Of a stretch of 28,146 nucleotides of DNA, positions 11,358 through 21,569 are shown one piece after another. This DNA comes from Trichinella spiralis. Its lineage: Eukaryota > Nematoda > Enoplea > Trichinellida > Trichinellidae. A program made the translations under genes and the position numbers. The notes below the pieces were generated by a model, which made no database searches, was not told the origin of the DNA, and was given only the letters and a program-made list of their open reading frames with translations. Each line of letters starts with the position of its first letter. Positions within the stretch are counted from its first letter, which is position 1. Where the stretch lies: positions 17,452,809 through 17,480,954 of the forward strand of contig CM012953.1 in assembly GCA_000181795.3 (NCBI GenBank), in the 5' to 3' direction.

Positions 11358-13734
11358 ATGTCTAACTCTGAAATGATAATTGACGTCCAAAAGCGACTTG
11401 AACAGTTTGGCTTGATGAAATTAGATAGGCCAGACAGATTATCTGATAAGTTGATGGAAAAGAATTGTATGGACCAAAATCATACCGCAGAAGATTGGAA
11501 GAAATCACTGAAATTGCCTCCGAAAGATAAGCGAATTCAGACTGCGGTAAAATTGTTTGTTTTTTTAAGAATTCTTATTTCCTCGTTAAGAGAGTGTAGT
11601 GCGTGTTTGCATAATTTGTTTAGTTATTTTTGTTTCAGTTCGTTGTCTGTTATTTTATTTTGTAAAAATATTTTTACTGTAAAATGTTTCCAGTTTAGCA
11701 TTAAATGTTTGTAAATGAAGGTGTAAATTGTTTTTATCACCGTTACCGTACGTACTTTATTTCATTTTTCATTAATTTGATCATTGTAAATTTTAATTTT
11801 TTTAATGTTTTTGTAGGATGTAACTCGAACAAAGGGGAACGAATTTGAAGATTTTTGTCTCAAACGCGAATTATTAATGGGTTTGTATGAAAAGGGCTGG
11901 GAAAAGCCAAGCCCAGTTCAAGAAGCTAGTATACCGGTAGCCTTAAGCGGTCAGGATATTTTGGCTAGAGCGAAAAATGGCACAGGAAAAACTGGTGCTT
12001 ATAGTATTCCACTTCTTGAACGTATTGATCCGGAACTGCATTCAATACAAGGTAATTTTGCTTTTATTGATATATCTTGAATTTAACAAATTTTGTAATG
12101 ATTAAAATCACAGACCTGTTCATAATACTCGCTGATGATTTCTTTTTTTATGAACAGTTATATGTTTTATGTTTTAGTATATCTATATATTTTGTGAAAG
12201 TAATGCAAGTTTAATTCTTTAGCTTTGATTATTGTTCCAACTCGAGAATTGGCAATGCAAACTAGCCAGATTTGCATTGAATTATCAAAGCATTTGAAAA
12301 TTAAAGTGATGGTGACTACTGGTGGCACAAGCTTGAAAGATGATATTGTAAATCTTTCTGGTACTGTTCATTTGATCATTGCAACACCTGGAAGAATATT
12401 GGATTTGATGGATAAGAATATAGCAAATGTGAACAAATGCAAAATGCTCGTTTTGGATGAAGTATTTGTTTCATTATTATTGAAGTTGTGCTAAAAGTAA
12501 CCTATTTTGCATCATTCTAGGCGGACAAATTATTATCTCAAGATTTCAAAGGTATTTTGGACAAAATGATCAGCTTTTTGCCAGAAGACCGACAGATAAT
12601 GCTTTATTCAGCTACTTTCCCGATAACCGTTGAAGCTTTCATGGTCAGTGAATCGAATAGTGGCTTTGTAACATATGTTTTGAATTTCTTTTTATAGAAG
12701 AAACATATGAGGACGCCGTATGAAATAAACTTGATGGACGAATTGACATTACTTGGTGTGACGCAGTACTACGCATACGTTCAGGAAAAGCAGAAAGTTC
12801 ATTGCTTGAACACATTGTTCCGGAAAGTAAGTTTTTGTTTGCCAAATAATATGACGCCCTAAATACGTTTTCAAACGGGGTCATCTAGTTGAATTACTAA
12901 AAGTGAAAATGATTTAAAAACTATTGCCTGCATTTTGTTGTGAAGAATATGTACCATGCTAATTATGATTTAATTATGAGTTGATGTCATTTAGATTTCA
13001 TATTGATTAATAAACTAAAAAATCGTTTATTTTCAGTTGCAAATTAATCAGTCCATTATTTTCTGCAATTCAACTCAACGAGTTGAGTTGTTGGCAAAGA
13101 AAATTACCGAACTGGGCTACTCGTGTTACTACATCCACTCCAGAATGGCGCAAGCGCATCGTAATCGTGTTTTCCATGATTTCCGCATGGGATACTGTCG
13201 AAATTTGGTTTGCTCAGGTACTTGAATTTGCTTTTTTTGTTGTTTTTAAAATGAACAGAAAATTGAATGATGATAATAATTAGCTAGTTCTGCTACTGAT
13301 AGGTCATGGTGAAATTTTTTTAACTGCTGAGTTTAATTTATACGTCATTTCGTTTTACTTTGTTTTGTATGTATTGTTTGAAAGTTTAATGTTTAGATTT
13401 GCTGACCCGTGGTATAGACATTCAGGCGGTGAATGTAGTGGTGAATTTTGATTTTCCACGTAATGCTGAAACTTATTTGCATCGCATTGGACGTTCTGGA
13501 CGATTTGGTCATTTGGGCATTGCAATTAATCTTATCACTTATGAAGATCGTATGACACTTGCTAGAATTGAGAGAGAATTGAGTACAACTATTAATCCTA
13601 TTCCTAAGGTGAATAGTTAATCAGATATTAGAAGTTATCATTTTATAAAATAATTATAAAAAATGTTTTAGTTGGTTGATCCAAAATTATATGTGGCAGA
13701 TTACCAGATACAAGATGATGAGGCGCAGAATTGA
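11358..13734 (+). CDS. cgh-1: DDX6/CGH-1 family DEAD-box RNA helicase, 8 exons
   Basis: Cytoplasmic ATP-dependent RNA helicase of the DDX6/Dhh1/CGH-1 family, which represses translation, promotes decapping and builds P-bodies and germ granules. Exons: 11358-11546, 11817-12051, 12223-12461, 12521-12643, 12698-12826, 13037-13217, 13397-13608, 13672-13734; 1371 nt, 456 aa, all phases agree. An in-frame TGA at 11343-11345 supports ATG 11358. Motifs: Q motif with GWEKPSPVQ (90-98), Walker A AKNGTGKT (115-122), PTRELA, TTGG, TPGR, DEAD at 220-223 split by an intron between E and A, SAT, RGIDIQ (370-375) and HRIGRSGR (394-401). Long blocks such as [10 protein letters not shown] and [10 protein letters not shown] are nearly identical to human DDX6, which separates it from eIF4A and other DEAD-box proteins. 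The N-terminus of about 60 aa is family-like and the C-terminus short and acidic. A likely 3' UTR intron follows the stop. Confidence 0.96.
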
Positions 13735-14340
13735 TCAACGTGAGTGTGAAAGAGTAATAAATAATTGATATTAAAAATTCCTTGTTTATAGAGATTCCAT
13801 GCAACGAAAAAGCGTTTCTGTTGAAGTTGGATCACTTGTTAGCATGCCAGTTGTTACATATTTTTCAGTTTATATTTTTTTTTCTGTATAATTCTGAAAT
13901 ATCTAATCTCGTGTTTCTGTGCAACAATAACGTAAACTGCCGAAAGGCAATGATGGACGCATATTTTTTTTCTTTTTTTTGCTCGGCATGGCGGGAAATG
14001 CTCTTCTGACAGACGGTACTGGATTGAAGGTGTGTTGGAGAAAGCAAGTTTGCAGCTGGACTGACTGGTGGTCAAGTTTGATAATTAGAAGATGCATTTT
14101 CTTTTTTAGCCGAGTGCTGTGTGAGCATTATGTTTTTTTTTATTTTTATTTGGAGCTAAGTTTTGCATTCTTTGAATTTTCGCGTTCAACAAAACGCCAC
14201 ACGTTCTTCACGAAGCGTTTTTTCGAAACCACTACCACCAGTTATATTGCTGGGTTTTTATTAAAAGGTTAAATAGTATGAATCGTTTTTGCGTTTGCCT
14301 TTTTGGGAAGTGCAATTGCGGCGAGTAAATAAAGCGGTGC
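13735..14340 (+). other. Probable 3' UTR of the DDX6 gene, with an intron
   Basis: A well-formed donor (AAC|GTGAGT, intron start 13740) and acceptor (TTTATAG, intron end 13791) would remove 52 nt beginning five nt after the stop codon. The following sequence has no supported coding frame and contains long T runs. AATAAA at 14328-14333 is a good candidate poly(A) signal and would give a 3' UTR of roughly 550 nt after splicing. Open frames on both strands here (up to 97 codons) look non-coding. Confidence 0.5.
14328..14333 (+). terminator. Candidate poly(A) signal AATAAA for the DDX6 gene
   Basis: Exact AATAAA in a locally GC-richer stretch, where a chance match is less likely than in the AT-rich flanks. 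First well-placed signal after the proposed 3' UTR intron. Confidence 0.45.
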
Positions 14341-15315
14341 CAAGCAGTGAATTGGGGAAAAAGTTTTTTTACATAATTTTTAAATAGGATAGTTCTGTTT
14401 ATCAAGTATTTCAAAAAACGCTAATTAGTATATTTCAGTACCTGAAAATATGGTTAATATTCAGAAATCGAACTGCGTTTAGAATATTCTACAGCATGAT
14501 AACTTGAGTGTTTTTCATTATCGTAACTTTCAAAAATAAAAATAGAAACAGTGCTGATGCAGTTCTTTTTTATAATTAATTTACTTTGAATTTATTAAAA
14601 ATTGTGAATAAATAATAGAAAGTATTGATTTTTCAAAACGGAAGTTATCAAGTTTTTTCTCGCATGAAATGAAAACGGAAACTGTCATACTGTAGTTTTC
14701 GGGAATAATAGTTACAAATTTCAGATTCTGAAATAGCGTAATAATGGAAATTTAACTTGTTCTCAATTTTATAATGAAAAAAACTTTAATACTTAACAAA
14801 TGAAAAATCATAAAATTAAAGCGTTACGGTATATCTGTTATACTGTATTAAAAGCAAGAAATTCAATTCTACGAAAAATCTTAACTGATTTACGTTACAT
14901 ATGGCTAGCAAACAAATTCTGGAAACTTTATTATAAAGAATTTTTAAAATTATTTTTAGAATGTTACAAGAAACAAAAAAATTTTGTTAATGAAAGTATT
15001 TCGAGAAGGTGCGCAATTTTAAATGGAGAATTTTCATAATGAAAACAGCAATCGCACGATTACGCTTTCATTGAAAAAATTTCTCTTTTAATTTTCGCTT
15101 TCAATTTTCTTCCCAAATATACAAATTGTAAATATAAATTCAAACATTTGAAAATAGCCATATTTCTTCAGAACTTTACTTTTATGCATCACAATGTTAG
15201 TGTTCAACATTATCAATGAATGTAAAGTAATATTTTATTTATTAATCACATCATTTATTTTCATTACTTTCTTATATAAATGTCATTTAAAACTTAAACC
15301 GCTCTGTTGAAATAT
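14341..15315. other. AT-rich intergenic DNA between convergent DDX6 and UBC9 genes
   Basis: No supported gene. A 79-codon frame at 14800-15039 is Lys/Tyr/Leu-rich, as expected from AT-rich DNA, and has no recognised motif. TTTATT at 15234-15239 and 15254-15259 reads AATAAA on the minus strand about 60-80 nt past the UBC9 stop and probably serves that gene. Confidence 0.55.
15234..15239 (-). terminator. Candidate poly(A) signal for UBC9
   Basis: Reads AATAAA on the minus strand about 77 nt downstream of the UBC9 stop codon; a second copy at 15254-15259 lies closer. Confidence 0.5.
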
Positions 15316-15807
15316 TTAATCAAAATGTACCACGGATGCGTCAAACTTTTTAGCCAGTTGTTTAACAGCGCATTCGTAGGCTTTCATATCGTTCGTGTAA
15401 AGACGATATGGTTCCGCTTGGGCAGGATCTTTATCATTCGGTTCGGCCAACAACTTCTGTATGCCAAGCAGAATATCCTTCACCGTCATCGTTGGTCGCC
15501 AAGCTTTCTTCGCATCCAAAATTGACAAACAAACCGTACCAGATGGAAAAACGTTTGGATGAAATAGAGGCGGAACAAAAACACACTTTGGTGGCGACTC
15601 AGGGAAATCTTCCCTAAACTGCATGTGCAAACGATACAATCCGCCTTCCCATGGAGAACCAACAGGTCCTGGTATTCCGCATTCCCAGGTAGTCAGGTCA
15701 AGGGTGCCATCTTCAGCTTTTATGGGCCGAGCTACAAATCCATGGGGATGATCTTGACGCCAATTTCGTCTTTCTGCCAATAACCGATTTCGGATCACTC
15801 CTGACAT
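15316..15807 (-). CDS. UBE2I: UBC9 SUMO-conjugating E2 enzyme, 163 aa
   Basis: The single E2 of the SUMO pathway: it accepts SUMO from the SAE1/SAE2 E1 and transfers it to lysines in target proteins, mainly in the nucleus. One uninterrupted coding exon, ATG at 15807 to TAA at 15316-15318. The start is chosen because MSGV.. with [11 protein letters not shown] matches the universal UBC9 N-terminus; an in-frame ATG six codons upstream (15825) would add MSFLFF and is less likely. Catalytic Cys93 is in SGTVCLSI, the HPN motif is at residues 83-85, and Asp127 is in K-D-P-A-Q-A-E. Trp-Glu-Cys and SPWEGGLY are present. Human UBC9 is 158 aa; the five extra residues are at the C-terminus (V-V-H-F-D). 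The gene lies 594 bp downstream of MRPS6 on the same strand. Confidence 0.97.
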   Translation of the reverse strand: MSGVIRNRLLAERRNWRQDHPHGFVARPIKAEDGTLDLTTWECGIPGPVGSPWEGGLYRLHMQFREDFPESPPKCVFVPPLFHPNVFPSGTVCLSILDAKKAWRPTMTVKDILLGIQKLLAEPNDKDPAQAEPYRLYTNDMKAYECAVKQLAKKFDASVVHFD

Positions 15808-16401
15808 AAAAAACAAGAAACTCACGCACCAGTATAAATAAAGTTGAAAACAGTGGGCTACAGTATGATATTAAAAGTAATGAAGTTATTTGACTAAAAT
15901 ATTTCTTTAGCTGAACTTATTGGTCTTACTCATTTTTAATTTTAATGTTGATATGTTTAAAAACTTGCAAATTCTTTTTACAAATATGCACATTTCGTTT
16001 TGTTCATTTCATCACAGTGCTGTTGAGTAGGTAAGAAAGTCGGAGAGAAATCAGAAAATTGTTAATTTTAAAAACACAAAATTTTACAATTAAAATACAT
16101 TTTTGGTAATTTTTAGTTTGTGAGATATTTAAGTTGAAACAGTAAAGAAACACAACGAAATTAATGGCGACTCTCATTTTTAAAGTTGATTGCTCCAATT
16201 TTCTTGTTTTTCAACTGGTCTTGAGTCCTTCTTTCACAAAATTCTTGAATTTTTATCACATATGGGTCTTCCATTATTATTCACTTAATTTATTGAACAG
16301 TATTGTTTATGAAAACTGTTTCTTATCTTTTATAGATTCCAATATTTATCAAGACGTTTATTCCACTAAAAAGAAGCGAAAATACAGTAAACAAAAATAT
16401 A
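15808..16401. other. Spacer between MRPS6 and UBC9
   Basis: Probably contains the UBC9 promoter/5' UTR and the 3' UTR of MRPS6. TTTATT at 16357-16362 is a minus-strand AATAAA about 40 nt past the MRPS6 stop. An 87-codon plus-strand frame (16164-16427) is rich in Phe/Leu/Tyr and overlaps the MRPS6 3' end; I do not support it as a gene. Confidence 0.5.
16357..16362 (-). terminator. Candidate poly(A) signal for MRPS6
   Basis: Reads AATAAA on the minus strand about 40 nt downstream of the MRPS6 stop codon, a normal position. Confidence 0.5.
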
Positions 16402-16981
16402 TTATTCGCGAAACGGCGCAATTGTAGCAGATTTGGGGATGGCTCTTTTGATTTCTCTAATACGAGACTCTGCGTACATTCTCGCATGCCTCCCAACTTT
16501 TTGCGTTTGCCTCAATTTCGCCACAGATTTTCTGTATGCTGGAATTTCGAGTTCTTCTTCAATAGTACATTCGTTTACGCCCGCATTCTGTGATTCTACA
16601 TATTTAAAATAAGAATGAATAATATCGGAGTCTCGTCGAAATTCTCCGGAAAGTTGTTTGTACTTTTGAAATGGTAAAGCACAGTTCAATAATATATAAC
16701 TGAAAAAATGAAGTATGCACACAATTTTCATCCGCAAAACATTACACAAACCTTCCAGTTATGTATGCTGACTGATCCTTTTTCATTTTAAAAGGCAAAT
16801 CTTTATATCCCATACTGTTCACGCTTGTTAAGACCGCGCCGTTATCCAATAATTTGACGCAGCACCGTTTAATTGTAGAAGCTAAATCGGCCTGAAAGAT
16901 GAAAATTAGCGACTGCATTTTGAAGAATAACATTACTTTAAGCATAGGCTTCATTATTAGTATAATATCATAAAATGGCAT
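16402..16981 (-). CDS. MRPS6: Mitochondrial ribosomal protein S6 (bS6m), 3 exons
   Basis: Small-subunit protein of the mitochondrial ribosome (bacterial S6 family). Exons (minus): 16981-16937, 16891-16752, 16699-16402; 483 nt, 160 aa, phases agree. The N-terminus M-P-F-Y-D-I-I-L-I-M-K-P-M matches the S6 opening (human M-P-R-Y-E-L-A-L-I-L-K-A-M). It is followed by an S6-like helix with S-T-I-K-R-C-C-V-K-L-L-D-N-G-A-V-L, then the N-S-M-G-Y-K-D-L-P-F-K-M strand region matching human L-G-E-R-A-L-P-Y-R-I. The protein is longer than human MRPS6 (125 aa), mostly through a basic C-terminal tail after residue 110. There is no obvious separate targeting peptide, as in human MRPS6. The introns are short (45 and 52 nt). 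The middle donor AG|GTTTGT is weak but the only one that keeps phase. The assignment rests on remembered similarity over about 90 residues. Confidence 0.85.
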
Positions 16982-17884
16982 CGCAAAATTTTCCCTAAAA
17001 CATAAGCAATTAATGCTGAAAAATTATGAAAGCAATTTTTTATGCTTTGATAATTATTTACTGTCAATGAAGTTTTAAATTCGCAATTTACCTTTCAAAA
17101 TTTTTATACGAAAGCTATATAAAAAACTCAAGTTGCAATACAGTTTCTTCCTCAATTATCCACTGCATTAAGACTCTGAATTTAAATGTCAAAGAAAGTA
17201 ACGAATTGAATTACATTAATATTCTGGAATATAATATATTTTTCAATATATTTTCTACGCATAGATTACTTGAGGTTTATCAACTTTAACATTTTATAAA
17301 ATAATAATTAAGACCAAATCTTTTTATTTTAATTAATTTGTGAACAATAATACGTGAAATTAATTGCACATATTACGTATCATGTGATTTTTGCATTGCA
17401 GAAGGATTAGTTTGATATTACCTTTCAAATAATTCACCCAATTATTCCAATTGGAAGATAGTACTGTAAAGTTTTGAAAGTTATGCAAAGTGCAAATAAT
17501 AGTTCAGCTTGTTTAATAAAGCAATATTTTCTTATTCATAGAATACTGTAATACTTATGGTATTTTTTAAAATTCAGACTACTTTTCAGACGGTAAATAG
17601 AAGTTTCAAAATTGTTCACTGTATCTTGGTTTATGATTTATTTAATCATATATATTAATTTATTGCATAATTAAAAGTATAAATATTTTAAATATTTTAA
17701 AATAAAATATTTTTTAATAAAAAAAAAGAATTTTGAAAGTAATTGCGCATTTTGCTTTACGTTAAGCAATCAACTTGTTCTTGATTATCGTAAAATTACA
17801 GAAGGAAGTGAGAAGCTTTGAAGTTGACATTTAAATAATGATAGGCTTTCGTTGGTTGGTGTAAATTTGCCTAAAAAAATTTGT
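16982..17884. other. Divergent intergenic region between MRPS6 and INTS12
   Basis: About 900 bp, extremely AT-rich, with no supported gene. It should contain the promoters of MRPS6 (minus) and INTS12 (plus). An open stretch before the INTS12 start has only non-ATG codons after an in-frame TGA (17825-17827). Confidence 0.55.
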
Positions 17885-19613
17885 ATGATGTTTGACGATT
17901 CGTTTTATGAAAAGTTGTTACGAATTCATGGTTCAAGCGATCCCGAATGTAAGAAAGCTTTAGAAGAGCTGATGACTGAGACTGCGGAGTTTTACAGGCG
18001 TCAAGGCATTGTAGAGTACAGTGGTTTTGTTGATAATAAAGAAGCCGAGTTGACGGGAATGATAGTTCGGTGAAAAACTTCAAAATAACTGAATTTAATT
18101 GTAATTCAATTTTTTTCTTTTCAATTATTGTTTAGAAGCACAGATCGACCGTCTGTTGCGCTTACGCAAGAAATGGATCAGCAACTGACGGGTATTATGC
18201 CTACGAGTTTACTGGGAAAATCTCCGCGAACATCTAATTCTGACACGGGTCCAATGTCAAAAGTACCGCGTCTGGGCAACGACTCTGACAGTGATTTAGA
18301 TGGTCTACACATTGTAGAGCAGTGTTGTTCTTCGAATGCTTTATTGCGTAATAATAGAAATGATACAGTTGTCGATGGCCGGAAAAATGAAAATAGTAGA
18401 ATCGGAAATTTGATCAATACTCTGAACCCTAACCTTTGTGAAACGAAATTTGACAAAGGAAAACCAAGCAAATGGCCTATTGAAGACACTAACAATTATG
18501 AACGTTTAAGCTGCGTCATGTGCAAGTAGGTGTTAGCTTATATTTTTGTGAAAACGTTGTTTCTAATTTCTTAGTTTTTGTTCAGAAATGGAACCAGTAC
18601 CAGTGATAATGCTCTTGTAAAATGTCAAATGTGCAGCAAGATGTATCACCAGGTGAGAAGATTGAACGTATCCCGTATGTTGTTGAATGAATGAAATTCC
18701 AATTTCACCGTAGAAATGCCACGTGCCTAAAGTTCCTGAAGATCAAGTTGATCCTCGAGTACTGTGGTATTGCAAAGAATGCTCTGAAGAACAGAAAAAA
18801 CTTCCTGCTGTGAGTGAACTAGTTTTGACGTGCATTGATTGATTTGATCGATCATTTTGTTTCTTTACAATTTTAAATTTTAGAAGCCAATTGTTTCTGG
18901 GCTGAGTAGTAAAATTGTCGTGGAAAAGCCACAAACTGTTGACAAAGATGCATTTGTTAGAAAGCCTCTTGGAAGTGAAACTCTTTTCCGTAATCCGCTC
19001 ATTGATTTTTCAAGCTCAGGTCGATCTAAGGTATACATAAATATATATGAAAATAATTATCGTAATGATTTTTTATTGATGAATTTAATCAAATACGTGC
19101 AGTGTGTAAAGAAATGTATTTTCGTTTCATTTTAGGAAAGTTTTTCTCAGGCTATCAGCAACGCTGGATTGTTGAACAATTCTCAAATCTCGCGCATCAA
19201 ATCGATAGGTTTGTTTGTTTGTCTTTTGTTAAATAGTATGCTTTTTCATAATTGTTTTGCAGATCAAAAACACAGCCGGTTCCAATTGCAAAACAGTTCT
19301 TTGAAAACGTCTTCCATTACCGGTTCGTCGATTTCCAAATCGGCAGGAATTTTAGGCGGTTCAAGAAGTGAACATCTATATATATATATACATATTTATT
19401 TATTTAGTTGTTTAGTTATTTAGTTAAATTGTGGTTGTTAATTTTGCATTTTCACCAGAGATTTTTTTTGTAGATGTTTTAAATTTGGACGTGAACAGCA
19501 CGCATGGTTTTTTCGAGAAAAAGTCTGAACCGACAATTTCGGCATCGGGTGTCGGCTCAAGTTCACGTTCGGTTATAATTAACAGATCAAAAAAGTTACC
19601 CAAAAAGAAATAA
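17885..19613 (+). CDS. INTS12: Integrator complex subunit 12 (PHD finger), 8 exons
   Basis: Nuclear subunit of Integrator, which cleaves snRNA 3' ends and terminates promoter-proximal transcription. Exons: 17885-18069, 18136-18525, 18586-18652, 18714-18809, 18884-19030, 19136-19208, 19263-19367, 19474-19613; 1203 nt, 400 aa, all phases agree. The N-terminal helix (F-Y-E-K-L-L-R-I-H) matches the INTS12 opening, known in flies to bind INTS1. A complete Cys4-His-Cys3 PHD finger follows: C188, C191, C205, C208, H213, C216, C234, C237, with W-Y-C-K-E-C and D-P-R-V-L-W as in human INTS12. The C-terminal half is Ser-rich and disordered and ends in a lysine cluster (K-K-L-P-K-K-K), like the lysine-rich tail of human INTS12 (462 aa). 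ATG 17885 is followed directly by a second ATG (17888). The last exon has a second in-phase acceptor 15 nt upstream. Confidence 0.9.
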
Positions 19614-19930
19614 TTTTTTGAAATGTAATTTTTTTCAGTTTTAAAGCATTCAGTGGTTTTCTTTTTCATTGATTGTTTTTTTTTGAAAAAAAAAATTGTT
19701 GACATTTTTTGACAATATTCATGTTTGGAGTTTAAAAAAAAGTAATGAATGAATGATTTTGTTCGATATTTTCATGTATTTTATTATTTATTTTTTGTTG
19801 ATATAATTTTGCATGCTGAATATTATTTAATTTTTTATTTTTGATCAGTTGATTTTTATTTAATTTGATTTTTTAAAGAAAAAATTGGTTTCAGTTCAAA
19901 AATTGTTCGCTTCGTTTTACTTGCTTCGAT

Positions 19931-19959
19931 GTGTGTCTGTGTGTGTGTGTGTGTATGTG
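19931..19959. repeat. GT-rich microsatellite
   Basis: GTGTGT run interrupted by one CT and one AT, 29 bp, between INTS12 and the TMEM24-like gene. Confidence 0.9.
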
Positions 19960-20840
19960 GTGGAATTGTTGTTGTAGTAGACGGTGCTCACATGTCTGGC
20001 AGTGCTGTGTGAAGTGCGTTGCTGCTTCAGTTGTGTGCGGGCAAAGTGGATTTGAATTTTGGAAAATCGACGGGCAACGAGACAAGGCCAGAGAAGCTTT
20101 TCGAGTGGCAGATTTTTCACCGAGGAACCAAAGACCGCTTATGAAAAAAAAAGAATTTTTTTAAACATTAAACAAAAAAATCAAACCGAAAAAGAAGAAA
20201 CGGAATTATATATTTGAGAGAATAGTTGGTGAGACAGGGAAAGTGAGCGTGGGCGTGAGAGGGTTTGTTCGTTTGTGAACGAAACGAAACGGCCGTGCTT
20301 TGTTGTTTGTTGATTACGGCGACAATGCGGAGGAGAATTTGGTGGAAATAGAATAAATATGATGACATTGCGTCGGAGAAAATTCAAAAAGAGCGAAGAA
20401 GATTTTTCGTGATGAATGAGCATCATCACCACAGTTCTCTCTACGTCGCTGTGTTGGCGAAATGACGATGCTCTTGTAAATATTGTCTCTGATCTTATAG
20501 CATTGTAAACAAATTGGTGTTGAGCACGGCATAATTGATGTTCAGCAGAGAAATGCTATTCGGATACTGCATGCATGATGCATTGTGCAAACTCTGTGAA
20601 TCATTAAATTCTCTCTACTGTTGTACGACGGAAACTATTTTTTTTTCTTCGTCTAACATTGGAATCGTCGAATAGTGGAAATTATAATGTTGAAAAAGAA
20701 ATATGGAAAAATTTATGCATATGAATGTTTTGTTGAAAATATTTTTTTGAAAAACAACTACTAGTAATATTTGCAATGTAAGAAAAAAAAAGCATTATTA
20801 TGAATGTAATATTATGTATAAATGTTTGTTGATAGTAAGA

Positions 20841-20858
20841 GAGGAGGAGGAGGAGGAG
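20841..20858. repeat. (GAG)6 microsatellite
   Basis: Six GAG units in a purine-rich stretch of the region upstream of the TMEM24-like gene. Confidence 0.9.
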
Positions 20859-21223
20859 ATGGACGAAAAGACGAATTAATTTGCCAGCGAAAAATGGACG
20901 TGTTGTTGCATTGCATATTCAATTTTGCGTTTGCTTTCTTCACAAGCTATGCAGCTGTCGTGCCGGCCAGTTAGTAGTAGAGTGGAGTGCAGTAGAAGAA
21001 GAGGGGAGCGGAATCAGCTGCATGTTGAATGAGCGAGTTGAATAATGAGTTTAGCAGTGAACAACAAATGTTGAATTTTGAAACGTTTCAGCTTATTCTT
21101 CTTCTGCTTCTGCTTCTCCGCTTGTGCAAAAGTTTCCGCGACCAGCCGTCGTTCGGTTGTCTACTTGCTGTTGCTCTCTTTCACTACACGAAACACCAAA
21201 CGACTATATGAATAAATTAATTT

Positions 21224-21248
21224 GTATATGTATATGTATATGTATATG
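21224..21248. repeat. (GTATAT)4 repeat
   Basis: Four units of a six-base repeat about 320 bp upstream of the TMEM24-like start codon. Confidence 0.9.
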
Positions 21249-21569
21249 ATATAGCATCGACAAGCAAACTTTTTTCCACGGTAAAGCAACAGTCTCCGAC
21301 AGAAATGGTCCCTTCTTCACTCATGACAACTAATGACCATATTCAGTTTGTTCTCTCACAGTAGGAGAATTATTATTATTATATCATCTGTTTTATGAAG
21401 AAAAATTACAAAGAAGAGAAGAAGGAAAAAAACAATCGAAAATATAATATATAGTATAAGTGACATAATAAAATAAGCATATTTGGATTTGGATAGTTTC
21501 AGTTCAGCTTAGCATAATTGTGACTCTGGCATTAAGTGATTTTGCAAGTGACAAATACCGAGAAGAAGC

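Larger units (their letters stand above)
19614..21569. other. Low-complexity upstream region of the TMEM24-like gene
   Basis: Nearly 2 kb with no supported coding gene. Left part: INTS12 3' UTR and A/T runs. Middle: a GT microsatellite (19931-19959), then a GC-richer stretch to about 21200 with purine-rich runs, a GGA repeat (20841-20858) and two CAGCTG E-boxes (20952-20957, 21015-21020). Right: a TATATG repeat (21224-21248). Its composition differs from the extremely AT-rich spacers elsewhere in the window, so part is likely promoter plus a long 5' UTR or upstream non-coding exon of the next gene. Frames of up to 83 codons on both strands are repetitive or basic and not credible. Confidence 0.5.

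Noticed and set aside
14800-15039. 79-codon basic, aromatic frame, considered as an LYR-motif-like small protein
   Set aside because: The spacing does not fit the LYR motif, and the Lys/Tyr/Leu bias is what AT-rich non-coding DNA yields.
15782-15825. An intron at the UBC9 start (GTGAGT...TCAG just upstream of G-A-G-T-G)
   Set aside because: It would be only about 26 nt long and would remove the conserved M-S-G start; the uninterrupted frame is simpler.
16164-16427. 87-codon plus-strand frame with a basic tail (S-T-K-K-K-R-K)
   Set aside because: Phe/Leu/Tyr-rich AT-driven composition, overlap with the MRPS6 3' end on the other strand, and no family match. The Lys-rich end comes from A-rich DNA.
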